64,000 nucleotides of DNA from Cristatella mucedo (lineage: Eukaryota > Bryozoa > Phylactolaemata > Cristatellidae), in NCBI GenBank assembly GCA_009760855.2, contig WPIO01000050.1:142501-206500 (forward strand), in the 5' to 3' direction. The position numbers were made by a program, and so were the translations under genes. Positions 33,647 through 44,115 of this stretch are shown here, piece after piece. The notes below the pieces were generated by a model. It did not search any database, was not told the origin of the DNA, and saw only the letters and a program-made list of their open reading frames with translations. The number at the start of each line of letters is the position of its first letter. The first letter of the stretch is position 1.

Positions 33647-34262
33647 TGCACATCCCTATCTAATTGAAACGTTTCAGAATCACGACATGCTCGAAAATTG
33701 CCAGAAAAGTAATCGAAAGCGTAAAAAGTTCAAGGTGAACAACAACTAAACGAATTCCGGGTGCATTATATACAGCAAGAAAGCACTAGCATCATCTATT
33801 TCGCAAAGCAGCAGAAGCCGGCCGTCGCATGACGCCAAAAAGTTGCATACTAAGCAGATAACGAAGAAGCATGACCCGAAAATAGGCAGCCACCAAATGC
33901 CGCAAGCAGCGGAGCCTGCAGAGCCAACAGCCACGTTCAATAGGATCCACCCAACGATGGACCCGTCTGTCGGCGCCGAAGCGAACCACACGAGCCAGCG
34001 GACGTGAGCAAGAGTAGCAACTGAACTTACAAACGCGCGAGAATCTGCAGCGAGCAGAGACGGACTCATAGGTACGTTTGCAGGGCGGCGAGCCCACAGC
34101 CGATGGCTAGTCGATCTGCTGACATCGGATCACCCATCATCAAACTGAGAGGGTGCTGGCTGCTGCCTCGGCCGAGCTGACACTTGTTTCCTTCAAACGT
34201 CCGAGGCAGCTGTAGGCCCAAAACTTTCGCTGGCTGGGCGCGATGGCGATGTCCACCTTTTT

Positions 34263-35215
34263 CTATTCTGGCATGCTCTCTTGCACCGCCTTCTTTATCT
34301 CAGCAGCGTGCAAGTTCACGTGGTCGGCCAGCTGCGAAAGGCGCGGGAACGTCATGTCGCACCACAAGCATATGGCCGAATGCCGAAGAGGCAGCAGTGA
34401 CAACTGCCGGAGGGCCAGCTGGGCGGCGACCGACTGCGAACGACCGGGTGTCGCTGAGTCGCTCGGCGTCTGCCAATCGCTCGACGACCGCTTTTCAGTT
34501 GCAGATGATGACTTGGCAGTTGTAGAAGATGACTTGGCAGTTGCAGATGATGACTTGGCAGTTGCAGACGATTCGGACGAAGCAGGAGCCTTCTGAATAG
34601 TGCCGAGCGAATGCTGTTGTCTGGCCGATGTTGAACCCACGGTTGACCCTTGCCTTGTGACGGCCCCATCTTTGCGGCCGGCCGGGTCGCTGGCGGCCGC
34701 TGAGAGAACTCCGTTCACCGAGACCACCGGGCCGGTAGTCGCCATGTCTCCGGCTGCCGGCACTGGCCAGCTGGCCGCACGGACGGCCGTCGATGGCCAC
34801 ATCCGAGGCGCCGGCGGCGGGACGGCAGAAGCGCCGGGGTCGCCCATCTTCGTGGCGCTAGGCGACGCCCGGTTTGGCGGATGTGCCGAGCCCCGGTGGG
34901 GCTGCTGAGACTTCTTTGCCGAGACTTGCCGAGGCTCCAGCTGGACGCCACTGGCGCTGCTGCTGCAGGACTGCGACAGTGTTGGCGATGCTGGCGGCTG
35001 CTGCTTGACGCAAGCGACAGGCGACGACTCCTCCGCACCGGCGGGCTTCGTGCCGTGCCAAAGGATGTGGAGCTCCAGTTCGTATGTAGTGATGAACTTG
35101 GCGGGGCATGCTTCGCAACCGTGCTCGCCGTCGCCTTCGTAGTTGCCCGCCATCTCCAGCGTCACGGCGGTTCGTGCCGTCGGCGGGAGCTTCTCGAAGC
35201 GAAAAAACTCCCGTG
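34263..35215 (-). CDS. Truncated C2H2 zinc-finger copy B (two fingers)
   Basis: Continuous minus-strand frame colinear with copy [20 protein letters not shown] finger, Pro/Ala/Ser linker, [20 protein letters not shown], heptad repeats, and the end [19 protein letters not shown]...H with tail AVQESMPE. The frame could be extended 5' through TA repeats to 35384, but that part ([10 protein letters not shown]) is not plausible protein. Differs from copy A by scattered substitutions. Either a young duplicate or a pseudogene not yet broken. Confidence 0.58.
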
Positions 35216-35305
35216 AGCCTGCAGCTCTTCCGCCGCAGATAATCGCTCCCAACACCAAGCAAAATATTATAATTAGTATGTGCATACATTTTATGTGGGA
35301 ATTAT

Positions 35306-35306
<1 letters not shown>

Positions 35307-35348
<42 letters not shown>

Positions 35349-35473
35349 TTGTAAAAGCGAGAGAGTCCTTCCTTCACGTAGCAAGATACCGACCAGTACT
35401 TAAGTAGAAATGTGTAATACATGCCTGTAAGACCACTGGTTATTAGTGTTCGTGTGAGCCCGTGTGTGTGTAG

Positions 35474-35518
<45 letters not shown>

Positions 35519-35564
35519 CATGTGTGTGTGTGTGTGTAATTATATATAAATATGTAAAATATAA

Positions 35565-35600
<36 letters not shown>
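35307..35600. repeat. (TA)n / (GT)n microsatellites, unit 3 start
   Basis: TA tracts at 35308-35338, 35475-35508 and 35570-35596, with 'cacgtagcaagataccgacc' between. Confidence 0.92.
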
Positions 35601-35603
<3 letters not shown>

Positions 35604-36001
35604 AGTTCGTATGTACGTATGTATGTATATATTGTATGCCGGCTCCTGAATTGTGACCGTAAGGAGAAGGAAGCGTGTAGTTTGTATGTATGTATTGTAT
35701 GCCTGATAAGCCTATGGTGAGCTGTTAGATGCACCACCGAGAGGGGCCGGTGCACAGCTGTGGTCCGCCTGTGATGTGGTATGGACACAGGCCGGTAACC
35801 AGCTCGTGGCCAGAAGGTGGATTCACCATCAGGGTCGGCCGGTGCACCGTTGTGGTCGAGGAGTCATCGGAGTCGACCAGGGGAGGGCAGTCGTGGGAGA
35901 GCAGGGACCTAGGCGAGCCGTGCGCTCTTCGGCTCCGTGCGTTAGTAATAAACTGTCAGTGTTGGGAATCGGCTGTCTCTCTGCTGTGCGAACAATCTAC
36001 A
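35601..36001 (+). mobile_element. Deleted LTR retrotransposon; LTR at 35676-36001
   Basis: 35676-36001 (326 bp) begins tgtagtttgt and ends aacaatctaca, giving TGTAG...CTACA ends. It shares long segments with the LTRs at 44.1 and 45.7 kb ('gtgcacagctgtggtccgcc', 'acacaggccggtaacc', 'ggtggattcaccatc'). Signal aataaa lies at about 35947. Upstream, 35601-35647 repeats the LTR start and 35650-35675 (gaccgtaaggagaaggaagcg) looks like a polypurine tract, so almost all the interior is lost. Same family as the 44-kb element but a different subfamily. Confidence 0.75.
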
Positions 36002-36049
36002 ATATATATAATATGTATATAATTATATATATATATATAATTATATATG

Positions 36050-36124
<75 letters not shown>

Positions 36125-36135
36125 CTGTGTGTGCA
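36002..36135. repeat. (TA)n(GT)n microsatellite
   Basis: TATATA/AATTATAT followed by about 75 bp of GT. Confidence 0.93.
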
Positions 36136-36154
36136 TATACAGTCATATTTAAAC

Positions 36155-36365
36155 ACATCGCTGTACCTTAGCCGGAGGGGCCCTGTCTTGGCGGCCCGCT
36201 GGGGCAACCTGTGCCTCCCTGCTCAGGAACAACGACCAATGGTTTTCCAAGCCAGAAATGGCGTCCGAGACTCATAGCGACAGAAATGCCGCCCGTTCCT
36301 TTTGCGAAACGTCAAGGTCCGCCAAGCAGGCTTCATAATCCGGCCACTAGCCACCCAGAGCACCG
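36155..36365 (-). mobile_element. R2-like 3' fragment in unit 3
   Basis: Collinear with 31900-32105 and, more distantly, with 39820-39980 in the longer R2-like copy. Confidence 0.55.
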
Positions 36366-37550
36366 ACCACGAAGTGGTCTGATGTGGTAACTGCGACGCA
36401 CACGGCAGACAAGCCTAGTTGCAGAGTTCTGCACCATCTGTAATCGCCTGATTGCACATGTCAGTATGCCAGCAAGCAGTGAGTTACAGATGTCGAAATG
36501 GGATGTCACTAATGCATGGATCAACTTAGACGTGGTATCCTTATCGAAACAATCCCGACTTTCAGCATTGTTATGTAGCTGAAAGTAGGCTGACTTGATT
36601 GTGGAGCTGATGTGATCGTCAAAGGAGAGGTCACTTTGGAACATGAAACCTAGATTCCGAGCTGATTCAGCAGAAGATTTGCTGTCAGAGCTAATTTCGA
36701 GCGTCAGTCTTTTCACTTTCTGAATCACACTGGGTTTGTCCGTAACTGGTAAGTTAGGTTTATCATCGTAGAGTTTTAGAACATTTGCTGCCATCCGTGT
36801 GCGGATGTCATGAATACATGGCAGCAAGTGAGTTGAGAGAATTTGAGGGGCTCGAAGGCTGGGAGGGATCGAAGCAACGGTACAACTGAGTGTAATCCGC
36901 ATAGAAGTAAAAGCCTAGATTGTGCTTGGCAATCACGTTAGCAAGAGGGAGAGTATAAACCTTTAGAGAAGCTAACGTAACACGGAGCCCTGAGGTACCC
37001 CATATTTCTAAGCTACCTCAGATGATCTTTATTCATTCACGTCAATACTCTGGTGTCTCTCACTGAGATAGGACGTGAACCAGTGCAGAGCAGTGCCGGA
37101 TATGCCCAAGCGAGATTGGAGGCGCCCTAAAATAACTTTGTGATCGATAGTATCAATAGCTACCAAAAACCAAGCAAAACAACCAGACACTCTATTTATG
37201 TCGGCATTCCTAAGGAGGTCGTTGTACACCCAAAACAATGCTGACTCTGTGGAGGCATTAGGTATAAATCCAGACTAAAACTTACAAGCAAGGTTTTAAG
37301 TTTCAATAGTATTTCAGCTGGTCCGCCACGACCCGTTCCAGTGTCTTCGATAGGAATGGTGGAAGGAAGACTGGGCGGCGGTAGTTGCTCACGTTCTCTT
37401 GGTCTAGTGTCGCTTTCTTGAGAAGTGGCCTGACTGCATGCTTTTTGAAAGGCGGTGGGAAATGACCTGAGGCTAATCAGATAATAATGATGTTAGTTAT
37501 GCATAGCGGCAGATTAGTGCAACGTAGGGGCAGGACGTTGGGAATAGAGT
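36365..37550 (-). mobile_element. LINE family A, antisense RT fragment in unit 3
   Basis: A 189-codon minus frame (36333-36902) carries ARNLGFMFQSDLSFDDHIS and LVQMVQNSATRLV-like motifs. Upstream (37029-37238) is AIDTIDHKVILGRLQSRLGI with SYLSERHQSIDVNE. Closest relative is the unit 2 copy. Confidence 0.82.
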
Positions 37551-37555
37551 GCAAA

Positions 37556-37674
37556 CGAATCACCACCGCTTGCTGTGGCGATAAAGAATCGCCCACTGCA
37601 GGATTCGAACCCACGACCTCGCAGCCTAAGTCGTGAAAGGCAACCGCCTTACCTAGTGAGCCATTACGGCTCAT
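37556..37674 (-). mobile_element. SINE-2, truncated, present only in unit 3
   Basis: 'caccaccgcttgctgtggcg', 'gcaggattcgaacccacga' and 'gcaaccgccttacctagtga'. Units 1 and 2 have 'ggacttgtct' plus about ten further bases at this site, so the insertion came after the triplication. The last ~50 bp of the SINE tail are missing. Confidence 0.85.
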
Positions 37675-37912
37675 TAAGCGAGCAGGAGCCTGTTTCAGCC
37701 GGCCAGCCACTTCCACCTCACGACTCGATGTGAGAGCTTTTTTATGTGAGGGTTAATTATAAGTCTATTTTATGGCGACCTTCGTGAATCGGAGCTCTAT
37801 CCAAGTGCCCTTGAGTTACCAGCCAGAGGAGCAGCAATTGAGCTGTGTGGCGTAACTGTATGCATTAGCTAAATACAGTCTCTCTCTTTGCTACATTTGC
37901 ATGATCTCTCGG

Positions 37913-37998
37913 TCGCATTTGGCACCCCTGATCACCGACTCCTCCTCCTTGGGAGCTCATCATCTCGCCTGACCATTATTGGCACAGCACTGCAATGA
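37913..37998 (+). mobile_element. LINE RT scrap, sense, unit 3
   Basis: Counterpart of 29766-29861 with further changes. Confidence 0.55.
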
Positions 37999-38599
37999 GG
38001 TCCCTATCGAATTGGGAGGTTTCAGAATCACGACATGCTCGAAAATTGCCAGAAAAGTAATCGAAAGCGCACAAAGTTTTAGGTACAACAACAACTAACG
38101 AGTTTTAGGTGCACAATAGACGGCAAGAAAGCACTAGCATCATCTATTTCGCGAAGCAGCGGAAGCCGGCCGTCGCATGACGCCAAAAAGTTCCATACCA
38201 AGCAGCTAATGAAGAAGCAGGACCCGAAAATAGGCAGCCGCCAAAAGCCACCAGCAGCAAAGCCTGCAGAACCAACAGCCACGTTCAATAGGATCAACCC
38301 AACGATGGATCCGCCTGTCGGCGCCGAAGCGAACCACACGAGCCAGCGGACGTCATCGACAGCAGCAGCTGAACTTATAAATGCACGAGAATCTGCAGCG
38401 AGCAGAGACAGACTCATAGGTACGTTTGCAGGGCGGCGAGCCCACAGCCGATGGCTAGTCGATCTGCTGACATCGGATCACCCATCATCGAACTGGGGTG
38501 TGCCTCGGCCCAGCTGACACTTGTTTCCTTCAAAAGTCCAAGGCCGCTGTAGGCCCCAAACTTTCGCTGGCTGGGCGCGATGCCAATGTTGACCTTAGG

Positions 38600-39560
38600 C
38601 TACTCTGCAATGCTCTCTTGCACTGCTTTCTTTACCTCGTTATCGTGCACGTTCGCGTGGTCGGCCCGCTGAGAATGGCGCACGAACGTCATGTCGCACC
38701 ACAAGCATATAGCCGGATGCCGAAGAGGCAGCAGTGACAACTGCCGGATGGCCAGCTTGCGGCGACCGACTGCGAACGACCGGGTGTCGCTGAGTCGCTT
38801 GGCGTCTGCCAAGCGCTCGACGACCGTCTATCAGTTGCAGATGATGACTTGACAGTTGCAGACGATGAATTAGCTCTTGCAGATGATGACTTGGCAGTTG
38901 CAGACGAGTCGGGTGAAGTCGGAGCCTTCTGAATAGTGCCGAGCGAAGGCTGTCGTCTGGCCGCCGTTGAACCCACGGTTGACTCTTGCCTTGTGACGGC
39001 CCCATCTTTGCGGCCGGCCGGGTCGCTGGCGGCCGCTGAGAGAACTCCGTTCACCGAGACCACCGGGCCGGTCATCGCCATGTCTCCGGCTGCCGGCACT
39101 GGCCAGCTGGCCGCACGGACAGCCGTCGATGGCCAGATCCGAGGCGCCGGCGGCGGGACGGCGGAAGCGCCGGGGTCGCCCATCTTCGTGGCACTTGGCG
39201 ACGCCCGGTTTGGCGGGGCTGCCAAGCCCTGGTGGGGCTGCTGAGACTTCTTTGCCGAGACTTGCCGAGGCTCCGGCTGGTCTCCACTGGTGCCGCCGCT
39301 GCAGGACTGTGACACCGTCGGCGGTGCCGGCGGCTGCTGCTTGACGTCTGCGTCAGGCGACGACCTCGCCGCACCGGCGGGCTAGGTGCCGTGCCGAAGG
39401 ATGTGAAGCTCCAGTCAGCATGTAGTGACGAACTCGGCGTTGCAGGCTTCGCAACCGCGATCGCCCTCGCCGTCGTAGTTGTCCGCCCTCTCCAGCATCA
39501 CGTCGGTTCGCCTCGTCGGCGGTAGCTTCTCGAAGCGAAAAAAGTCCCGTGAGCTTCCAG
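38600..39560 (-). pseudogene. Truncated C2H2 zinc-finger copy C, broken
   Basis: Collinear with copies A and B, but with two disabling changes: a TAG at about 39384 where copy A has CAG (the GTQPAG motif after the first finger), and a one-base loss near 38756 ('cagcttgcggcgac' against 'cagctgggcggcgac') that moves the C-terminal finger ([19 protein letters not shown]) into another frame. The middle part still reads 208 codons open. A pseudogene. Confidence 0.78.
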
Positions 39561-39599
39561 CTCTTCCGCCGCAGATAATCGCTTCTCTTGCTTTAACAT

Positions 39600-39616
39600 T
39601 TATGTGTGTGTGTGTG

Positions 39617-39680
<64 letters not shown>

Positions 39681-39688
39681 TGTGTGTT
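39600..39688. repeat. (GT)n microsatellite
   Basis: About 85 bp of nearly pure GT. Confidence 0.95.
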
Positions 39689-39689
39689 A

Positions 39690-41035
39690 AAGCGAGAGAG
39701 TCCGTCCATCACGTAGCAAGATAGCGACCAGTACTTAAGTAGAGACTTGTAATACCTGACTACATCTCTATGAAGCAAGTCCGATGGCTCTTTTGGTTCG
39801 TGTGCGATAATGGTACCTGCGCCTTTCTCCTCAGGAACAAGGACCAAAGGGTTTCGAGCCAGAAATGGCTGCCGAGAGGCCTAGCGATTGAAATTCTGTC
39901 CGTTCTTTTAGCGGAACGCCGAGGTCCGCCTAGCAGGCTTCATTATCCGGCCACCAGCCACCCAGAGAAACGACCACGAAGGGCCTCACCACTGCCGACC
40001 GGTAGCCATCGGTCAAGAAAAACCTAAATATGGCCTCGTACTTATTAAGCTTTTTCGGGCAGCCATCACCAGGGCATTCTGGCTGCGGCCTTATGGTACC
40101 ATCACGTTGACTATGTCCACGTAAGTGCCTTCGCCGATGACTAGGTCCGACTCACGAGCTTAACCACCTGCTAGAGGGAAGGCGCTCTCCTGCCAAGAAT
40201 AAGGAGATCACGATGGTCGGAAGAGCCCCAATTCGGCGACCAAGAACCATGTTTTGGCGAGCAATTAATGCTTGCAGTATCGGTCGGCAGTTGCTTAAGA
40301 CGTGGCAGAAGGTCTCAGCCTCACTACTGCAAAGGTCGGTGGTCGTTAGTGGTCGTTCCTTGGTAGGACCGGCTTCTCGAAGCGACCATTGGAAGCACGT
40401 CCAGGCGAGCACGGAGAACGAACCACCACGCCTAGGACGACAGGCCGAGACACGTGCTCTAAAAGTGGCTGTGGGTCTCGAACCTGTTTGTGGCCGGTAA
40501 ACGGCTGAACTGTGTGGGCTGGGCTGCTAAAACCCGGCCTTCAGCCAGCCTGGCGAACAGTCAAAGTTTTGAAACGGCAACTCCCCGCACGAACGAGTGC
40601 TCTATCTCATCAGGGTCAATTGGTACCACCAGGATGTCCGAGCCGGCAAGCGACATGCGACAGGAGAGACGCTCAAGACCTCGTCGCGCATCCGCTAACA
40701 GCGAGGCTGTTGCGATCCTGTTTATAGAGCCGAATGCGGCTGGGCTCAGTTACTGTGAGCTCTCCCCGTCAGATAAAGTCCGCGCTGTCAGCGGCCCGGT
40801 CGAGGCTGCGAAATGCACTGTGTCGCACGCGCACGTCAGGGGAGATCAACATGGCGGCGGTCTGAGCGATTCGGAGGATCGTCGAGTTGGTCGCGAAGCG
40901 TAAGAGACCAAGGCCTCCGGATCCTACATATCTAGGCCAATCACGTGCCTGAACACTGTCCCGCATGCGAGGCAACCAGACGTCCACAAAGTCACACGGC
41001 GAAAGATGGGAGGCTGAAGGGGTCACGGCGGGTCC
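39690..41035 (-). mobile_element. R2-like non-LTR retrotransposon, 3' part, antisense
   Basis: The minus strand codes, in separate frames, DVWLPRMRDSVQARDWPRY, GSGGLGLLRFATN and RVRHSAFRSLDRAA (40769-41026), then ETFCHVLSNCRPILQALIAR and QNMVLGRRIGA (40152-40412). The GGLG-type block followed by a C-terminal Cys/His E(T)..HVL..C motif is typical of R2/NeSL-clade elements. The 3' region carries the 'cacgtagcaagatagcgacc' motif that starts each tandem unit. Multiple frame breaks; no endonuclease or complete RT seen. Clade call is moderate. Confidence 0.6.
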
Positions 41036-41189
41036 GCCAGAGGCGGGTGCCCTGAAGGAGCAGAAGACGACAGCGCTTGACCGAAAGGTGGGTTCGTAGC
41101 CGGTGCAGCAGGAATGCTGCTGCTGGTGTTGTGTTTGCCTTCGGCTTCTGCTGTACTTAGCGAATCACCTGACACTAAATAAATAAATC

Positions 41190-41356
41190 CTAGCCGATTA
41201 AGCAGCCTCTTTTTTATAGCGACAGAGGGGCCTTTACGGCTATCACCGCCGCTTGCAGCAGCGATAAAGGATCGACCACAGCAGGAATCGAACCCACGAC
41301 ATCGGACCGAGGTCGTGAAAGCAAACGCCTTTCTTAGTGAGTCATTACGACTCACC
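41190..41356 (-). mobile_element. SINE-2, near full length, antisense
   Basis: 'tagccgattaagcagcctct', 'cctttacggctatcaccgcc', 'gcaggaatcgaacccacgac' and 'gagtcattacgactca'. The tRNA-like head includes A-box (reverse complement of 'cttagtgagtcatta') and B-box sequences. Confidence 0.87.
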
Positions 41357-41654
41357 AAAAAGGCGGGGTCTCGCGGAGTACAGATTTGCCGGCCGAGCAC
41401 GTTCGCCTCCGCGGTCGCTCAAACTCTTGGAGCTGCAGCCACACGCTCAGCCCGGCAGAGCGTTCCCGGTTTTGATGCGGACGGCGATGGCCACCGTTCT
41501 TTCTCCCGTCACATCGCTCGGCCGGACCGTCGCTCGCCGAGCGAATGCGCCGGCCTCACCTGTGGCCGATAGTTAAGCCGTTGAAGTAGTGCAGCGTCGG
41601 GCCACTAATGCAGGTTATATGTCGTATCATCTGCTGCGATTGATTGGGCTCCCA

Positions 41655-41890
41655 TATGTGTGCCCGTTGAGAGGAAGAAAGAGAGTCTCGTTTACTTCTC
41701 GCGTGCGCTCGCTCTGTCTCCGCGAGACTCCCACTCGAACAGCCGCCGCCGCTGGAAACACCGTCGCACAACAGCGTGCTCGTTGAGAGGAATAAATCAG
41801 TCTCGTTTTCCACGAAAGTGCGCCCGCTGTGTCTCCGCGAGACGCCCGATAGAGCCGCCGCCGCTGAAGACACCGGTCACACAACACTGG
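41655..41890. repeat. Tandem duplication, unit 116 bp, GC-rich
   Basis: Two copies of a block starting 'cgttgagagga' at 41665 and 41781, each continuing with 'gtctcgttt', 'ctgtctccgcgagac' / 'gtgtctccgcgagac' and 'gccgccgccgctg'. Because 116 is not a multiple of 3 it is unlikely to be coding duplication. Confidence 0.8.
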
Positions 41891-41899
41891 TAGTGACGC

Positions 41900-42600
41900 C
41901 GCTGGAGACCGAAACTAATCGGAAGGTGGGTCGAGTGACGAGTTGGGCATCGGAGGAGGTATGCTGGCCGTTACCGTCAAGCTGGAGGGTTCGTGCTTCG
42001 GAGTTTCGAGTTCAGGACTGAAGCAGACAAAGGGGATGAGTGAGCAAATGGAAACCTAAGAATTGTGACGGCAAGTGAGGTGAGTAGACATGACATTCAA
42101 TTGGGTGAAATGCTGAGGACAGTAAGGGCAGTTGGTAGACGTAAAGGGCCAATACGGCGGGGGGGGGGGGAAGGGGGCACCGAATGGCGGAGGAGGCGAT
42201 ACAGGCACCCTGGAGAGGGCAGGAGCAGCCATGGGACCTACTAGATTCTCGTACCGGTTTTCTGAGCAGCGGCTTTCGCGGAGATATAAATATACCGTAA
42301 CGCCGAAGGCTCAGCGGGTATGCTTAACCTGCTGCTTACCTAGCGGCGTAACCTAACGCCTGATGCCGTTCGGTGCGCGTCTACACGCAATAAGCAGGCC
42401 GCTACGAAACGAGCGTTTCTGGCGCTGACCTACTTACTGTTACCGAAGGGGGTTGTGAGTCCGCGGCGTGAATCGGAAAGCGAGACACAAATTGGGGATT
42501 TCACTTAGCTCTATTCGCAATCTGTCAATGCGTCAAAGCGCACAAAGTCTCCACGCGTCTAGCTCAGTTTTATCTCCACACTCCTCGCAGGCTCTCAACA
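41900..42600. other. No recognised gene
   Basis: Unrecognised sequence with a G10-12 run at about 42160-42170. Confidence 0.4.
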
Positions 42601-42603
42601 GCA

Positions 42604-42830
42604 CAAGCACTCTTGTGGAGGAAATACGTCCCCGCACTTAGGCTACTTACGTCTCTAGTGGGGAATGACCCAGATAGACCCAGCCCGAACCGAAGTCTAG
42701 ACCCTGACTAGAGAACTAGGGCTCAGCTTCTACCTTAAGGCGGGAATACCCCATGCACCACCTCAAGCACTCATGCGGTGGAAATACGTCTCCACACTTA
42801 AGCTACCTACGTCTCTAGGGGAAACGGCTC
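42604..42830. repeat. Direct repeat pair, spacing 160 bp
   Basis: 'caagcactcttgtggagga' with 'aatacgtccccgcacttagg' and 'ctacttacgtctctag' at 42604 recurs as 'caagcactcatgcggtgga' with 'aatacgtctccacacttaag' at 42764. About 60 bp are conserved at roughly 85%. Confidence 0.8.
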
Positions 42831-43550
42831 AAACAGACAAAGGAGCCAGAACCAACAGAATATCTCACGCACCACACGAACTACGTCTAGCTCGCACCGG
42901 CAAATCCTTGCCGAGACCACGTGCGAGCGCCACACACACAACTCAAAAGAAACACAAAATGCTAGCTCGGACGCGATACGACCGTATTCGGCGGAGTCCA
43001 CCGAAGCCTCCGGGCGCTGTCTCGTCCTGGTTCCGTCAATCGCCGGCGAACAGCCCGCCCTCCTCCCTCGCTTTCAGAGAAACGAGTCTGACGGCGTCGA
43101 AGCGAGGCCGAAGAGAGGAGCCGAACAAAAGACCAAGAGCGAGCGTCGCTCGACTCTTAATACCTAGCTGAGACAACGGGGCAAGAGCTTAGCGGTATTG
43201 GGCCCGACACCGCGGTAAGGAATTAATACCGTCACTAGGCCACCGGAAGGTCACCCCTGTCCAGCTTGAATGCCGAATAGGTTCCAGACGATTCTTTTTG
43301 GACTGAGTCATGGCCGAGGTTGACAGGCCAGCCAACATCAATCAGCAGCTCCCGCGGGTATCGGACCAATTCTAAAGGACGAATCGCCACCGCTGGTCTC
43401 AGAGCTTCCTGGCTTGCTCTTAAACTCTTTCTCTCTAACCGCACTTGCGCTCCTCTCTGGCTCACTGCTCGAGGACAAAGGAGTTCTTGCCCGCCGCCGA
43501 ACAGCTCTTGTTCGTGCTAAAATTAAGCCAATGCCAGATAGGCGCAACAA
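42831..43550. other. No recognised gene
   Basis: A 132-codon plus frame (42773-43171) is open but Arg/Ser/Pro biased and starts inside the direct repeat. No domain seen. Confidence 0.35.
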
Positions 43551-43554
43551 TACT

Positions 43555-43665
43555 ATATACATATATATATATATACATATATATATATTTATTATTTATT
43601 TATTTATTTTTATGTATTTATATTTATATATTTATATCTATTTAATTATTTATTTATACTTCGTG
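43555..43665. repeat. AT-rich (TA)n / (TTTA)n block
   Basis: TATATA then TTTATTTA units. Confidence 0.9.
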
Positions 43666-43734
43666 TGCAAGTACCTGCGTACACTATGCCTGCAGCTTTC
43701 GAACGATGTTACCAGAAATTACTAGGTAAAACTT

Positions 43735-43812
43735 TCTATACAGCGTCTGTAAAGTGCCTAGAATGAGATTCAGTTATCTGAGCGCACGATACAAATGTAT
43801 TATTATTGCCAT
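43735..43812 (+). mobile_element. LINE-A/SINE-1-type tail
   Basis: 'gtaaagtgcctagaatgaga', 'ttcagttatctgagcgcacg' and 'atacaaatgtattattatt' follow the shared hairpin tail. The preceding sequence is too short to assign to LINE or SINE. Confidence 0.6.
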
Positions 43813-44115
43813 TAGCTCGATATCGCGGTCTTTATTAAACTTCAAATGATGCGCCGTGTTAAGCGCAGGCTGGAACGTCGTTTTAAGAAATCTAGGTCAA
43901 TCTCGCCAATTTCAAAGACTTCCTTCGAGTCTACACCCGGAAGCTTTAAAAAGCCAGGGCTTTTTTCAATCAAAAACTGAGGTCCTCCTAGTCAGATCCA
44001 AAACATATTTATAAGACGGTAAACAATTTACTGGCCATTGCTGAGAGGTCTGACTCTCCAGGTATAAAAGGTTCAGCCGAAACATTTCCAGCATTTTTTT
44101 ACTGAAAGAAGTGTA

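Larger units (their letters stand above)
31633..35353. repeat. Tandem unit 2 of 3
   Basis: Same order as unit 1. Here the R2-like 3' piece is longer (31905-32105: 'gccagaaatggcgtccgaga', 'gcttcataatccggccacta') and joins LINE A at a different breakpoint ('tctgatgtggtaactgcgac'). Confidence 0.88.
35354..39689. repeat. Tandem unit 3 of 3
   Basis: As units 1 and 2, but longer because a deleted LTR element (35601-36001) lies inside the microsatellite and a SINE-2 (37556-37674) in the LINE-A flank. Both insertions are absent from the other units. Confidence 0.86.

Noticed and set aside
34263-35384. Start of zinc-finger copy B at 35384
   Set aside because: The added N-terminus translates a (TA)n microsatellite. 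Homology to the parent begins only near 35215.
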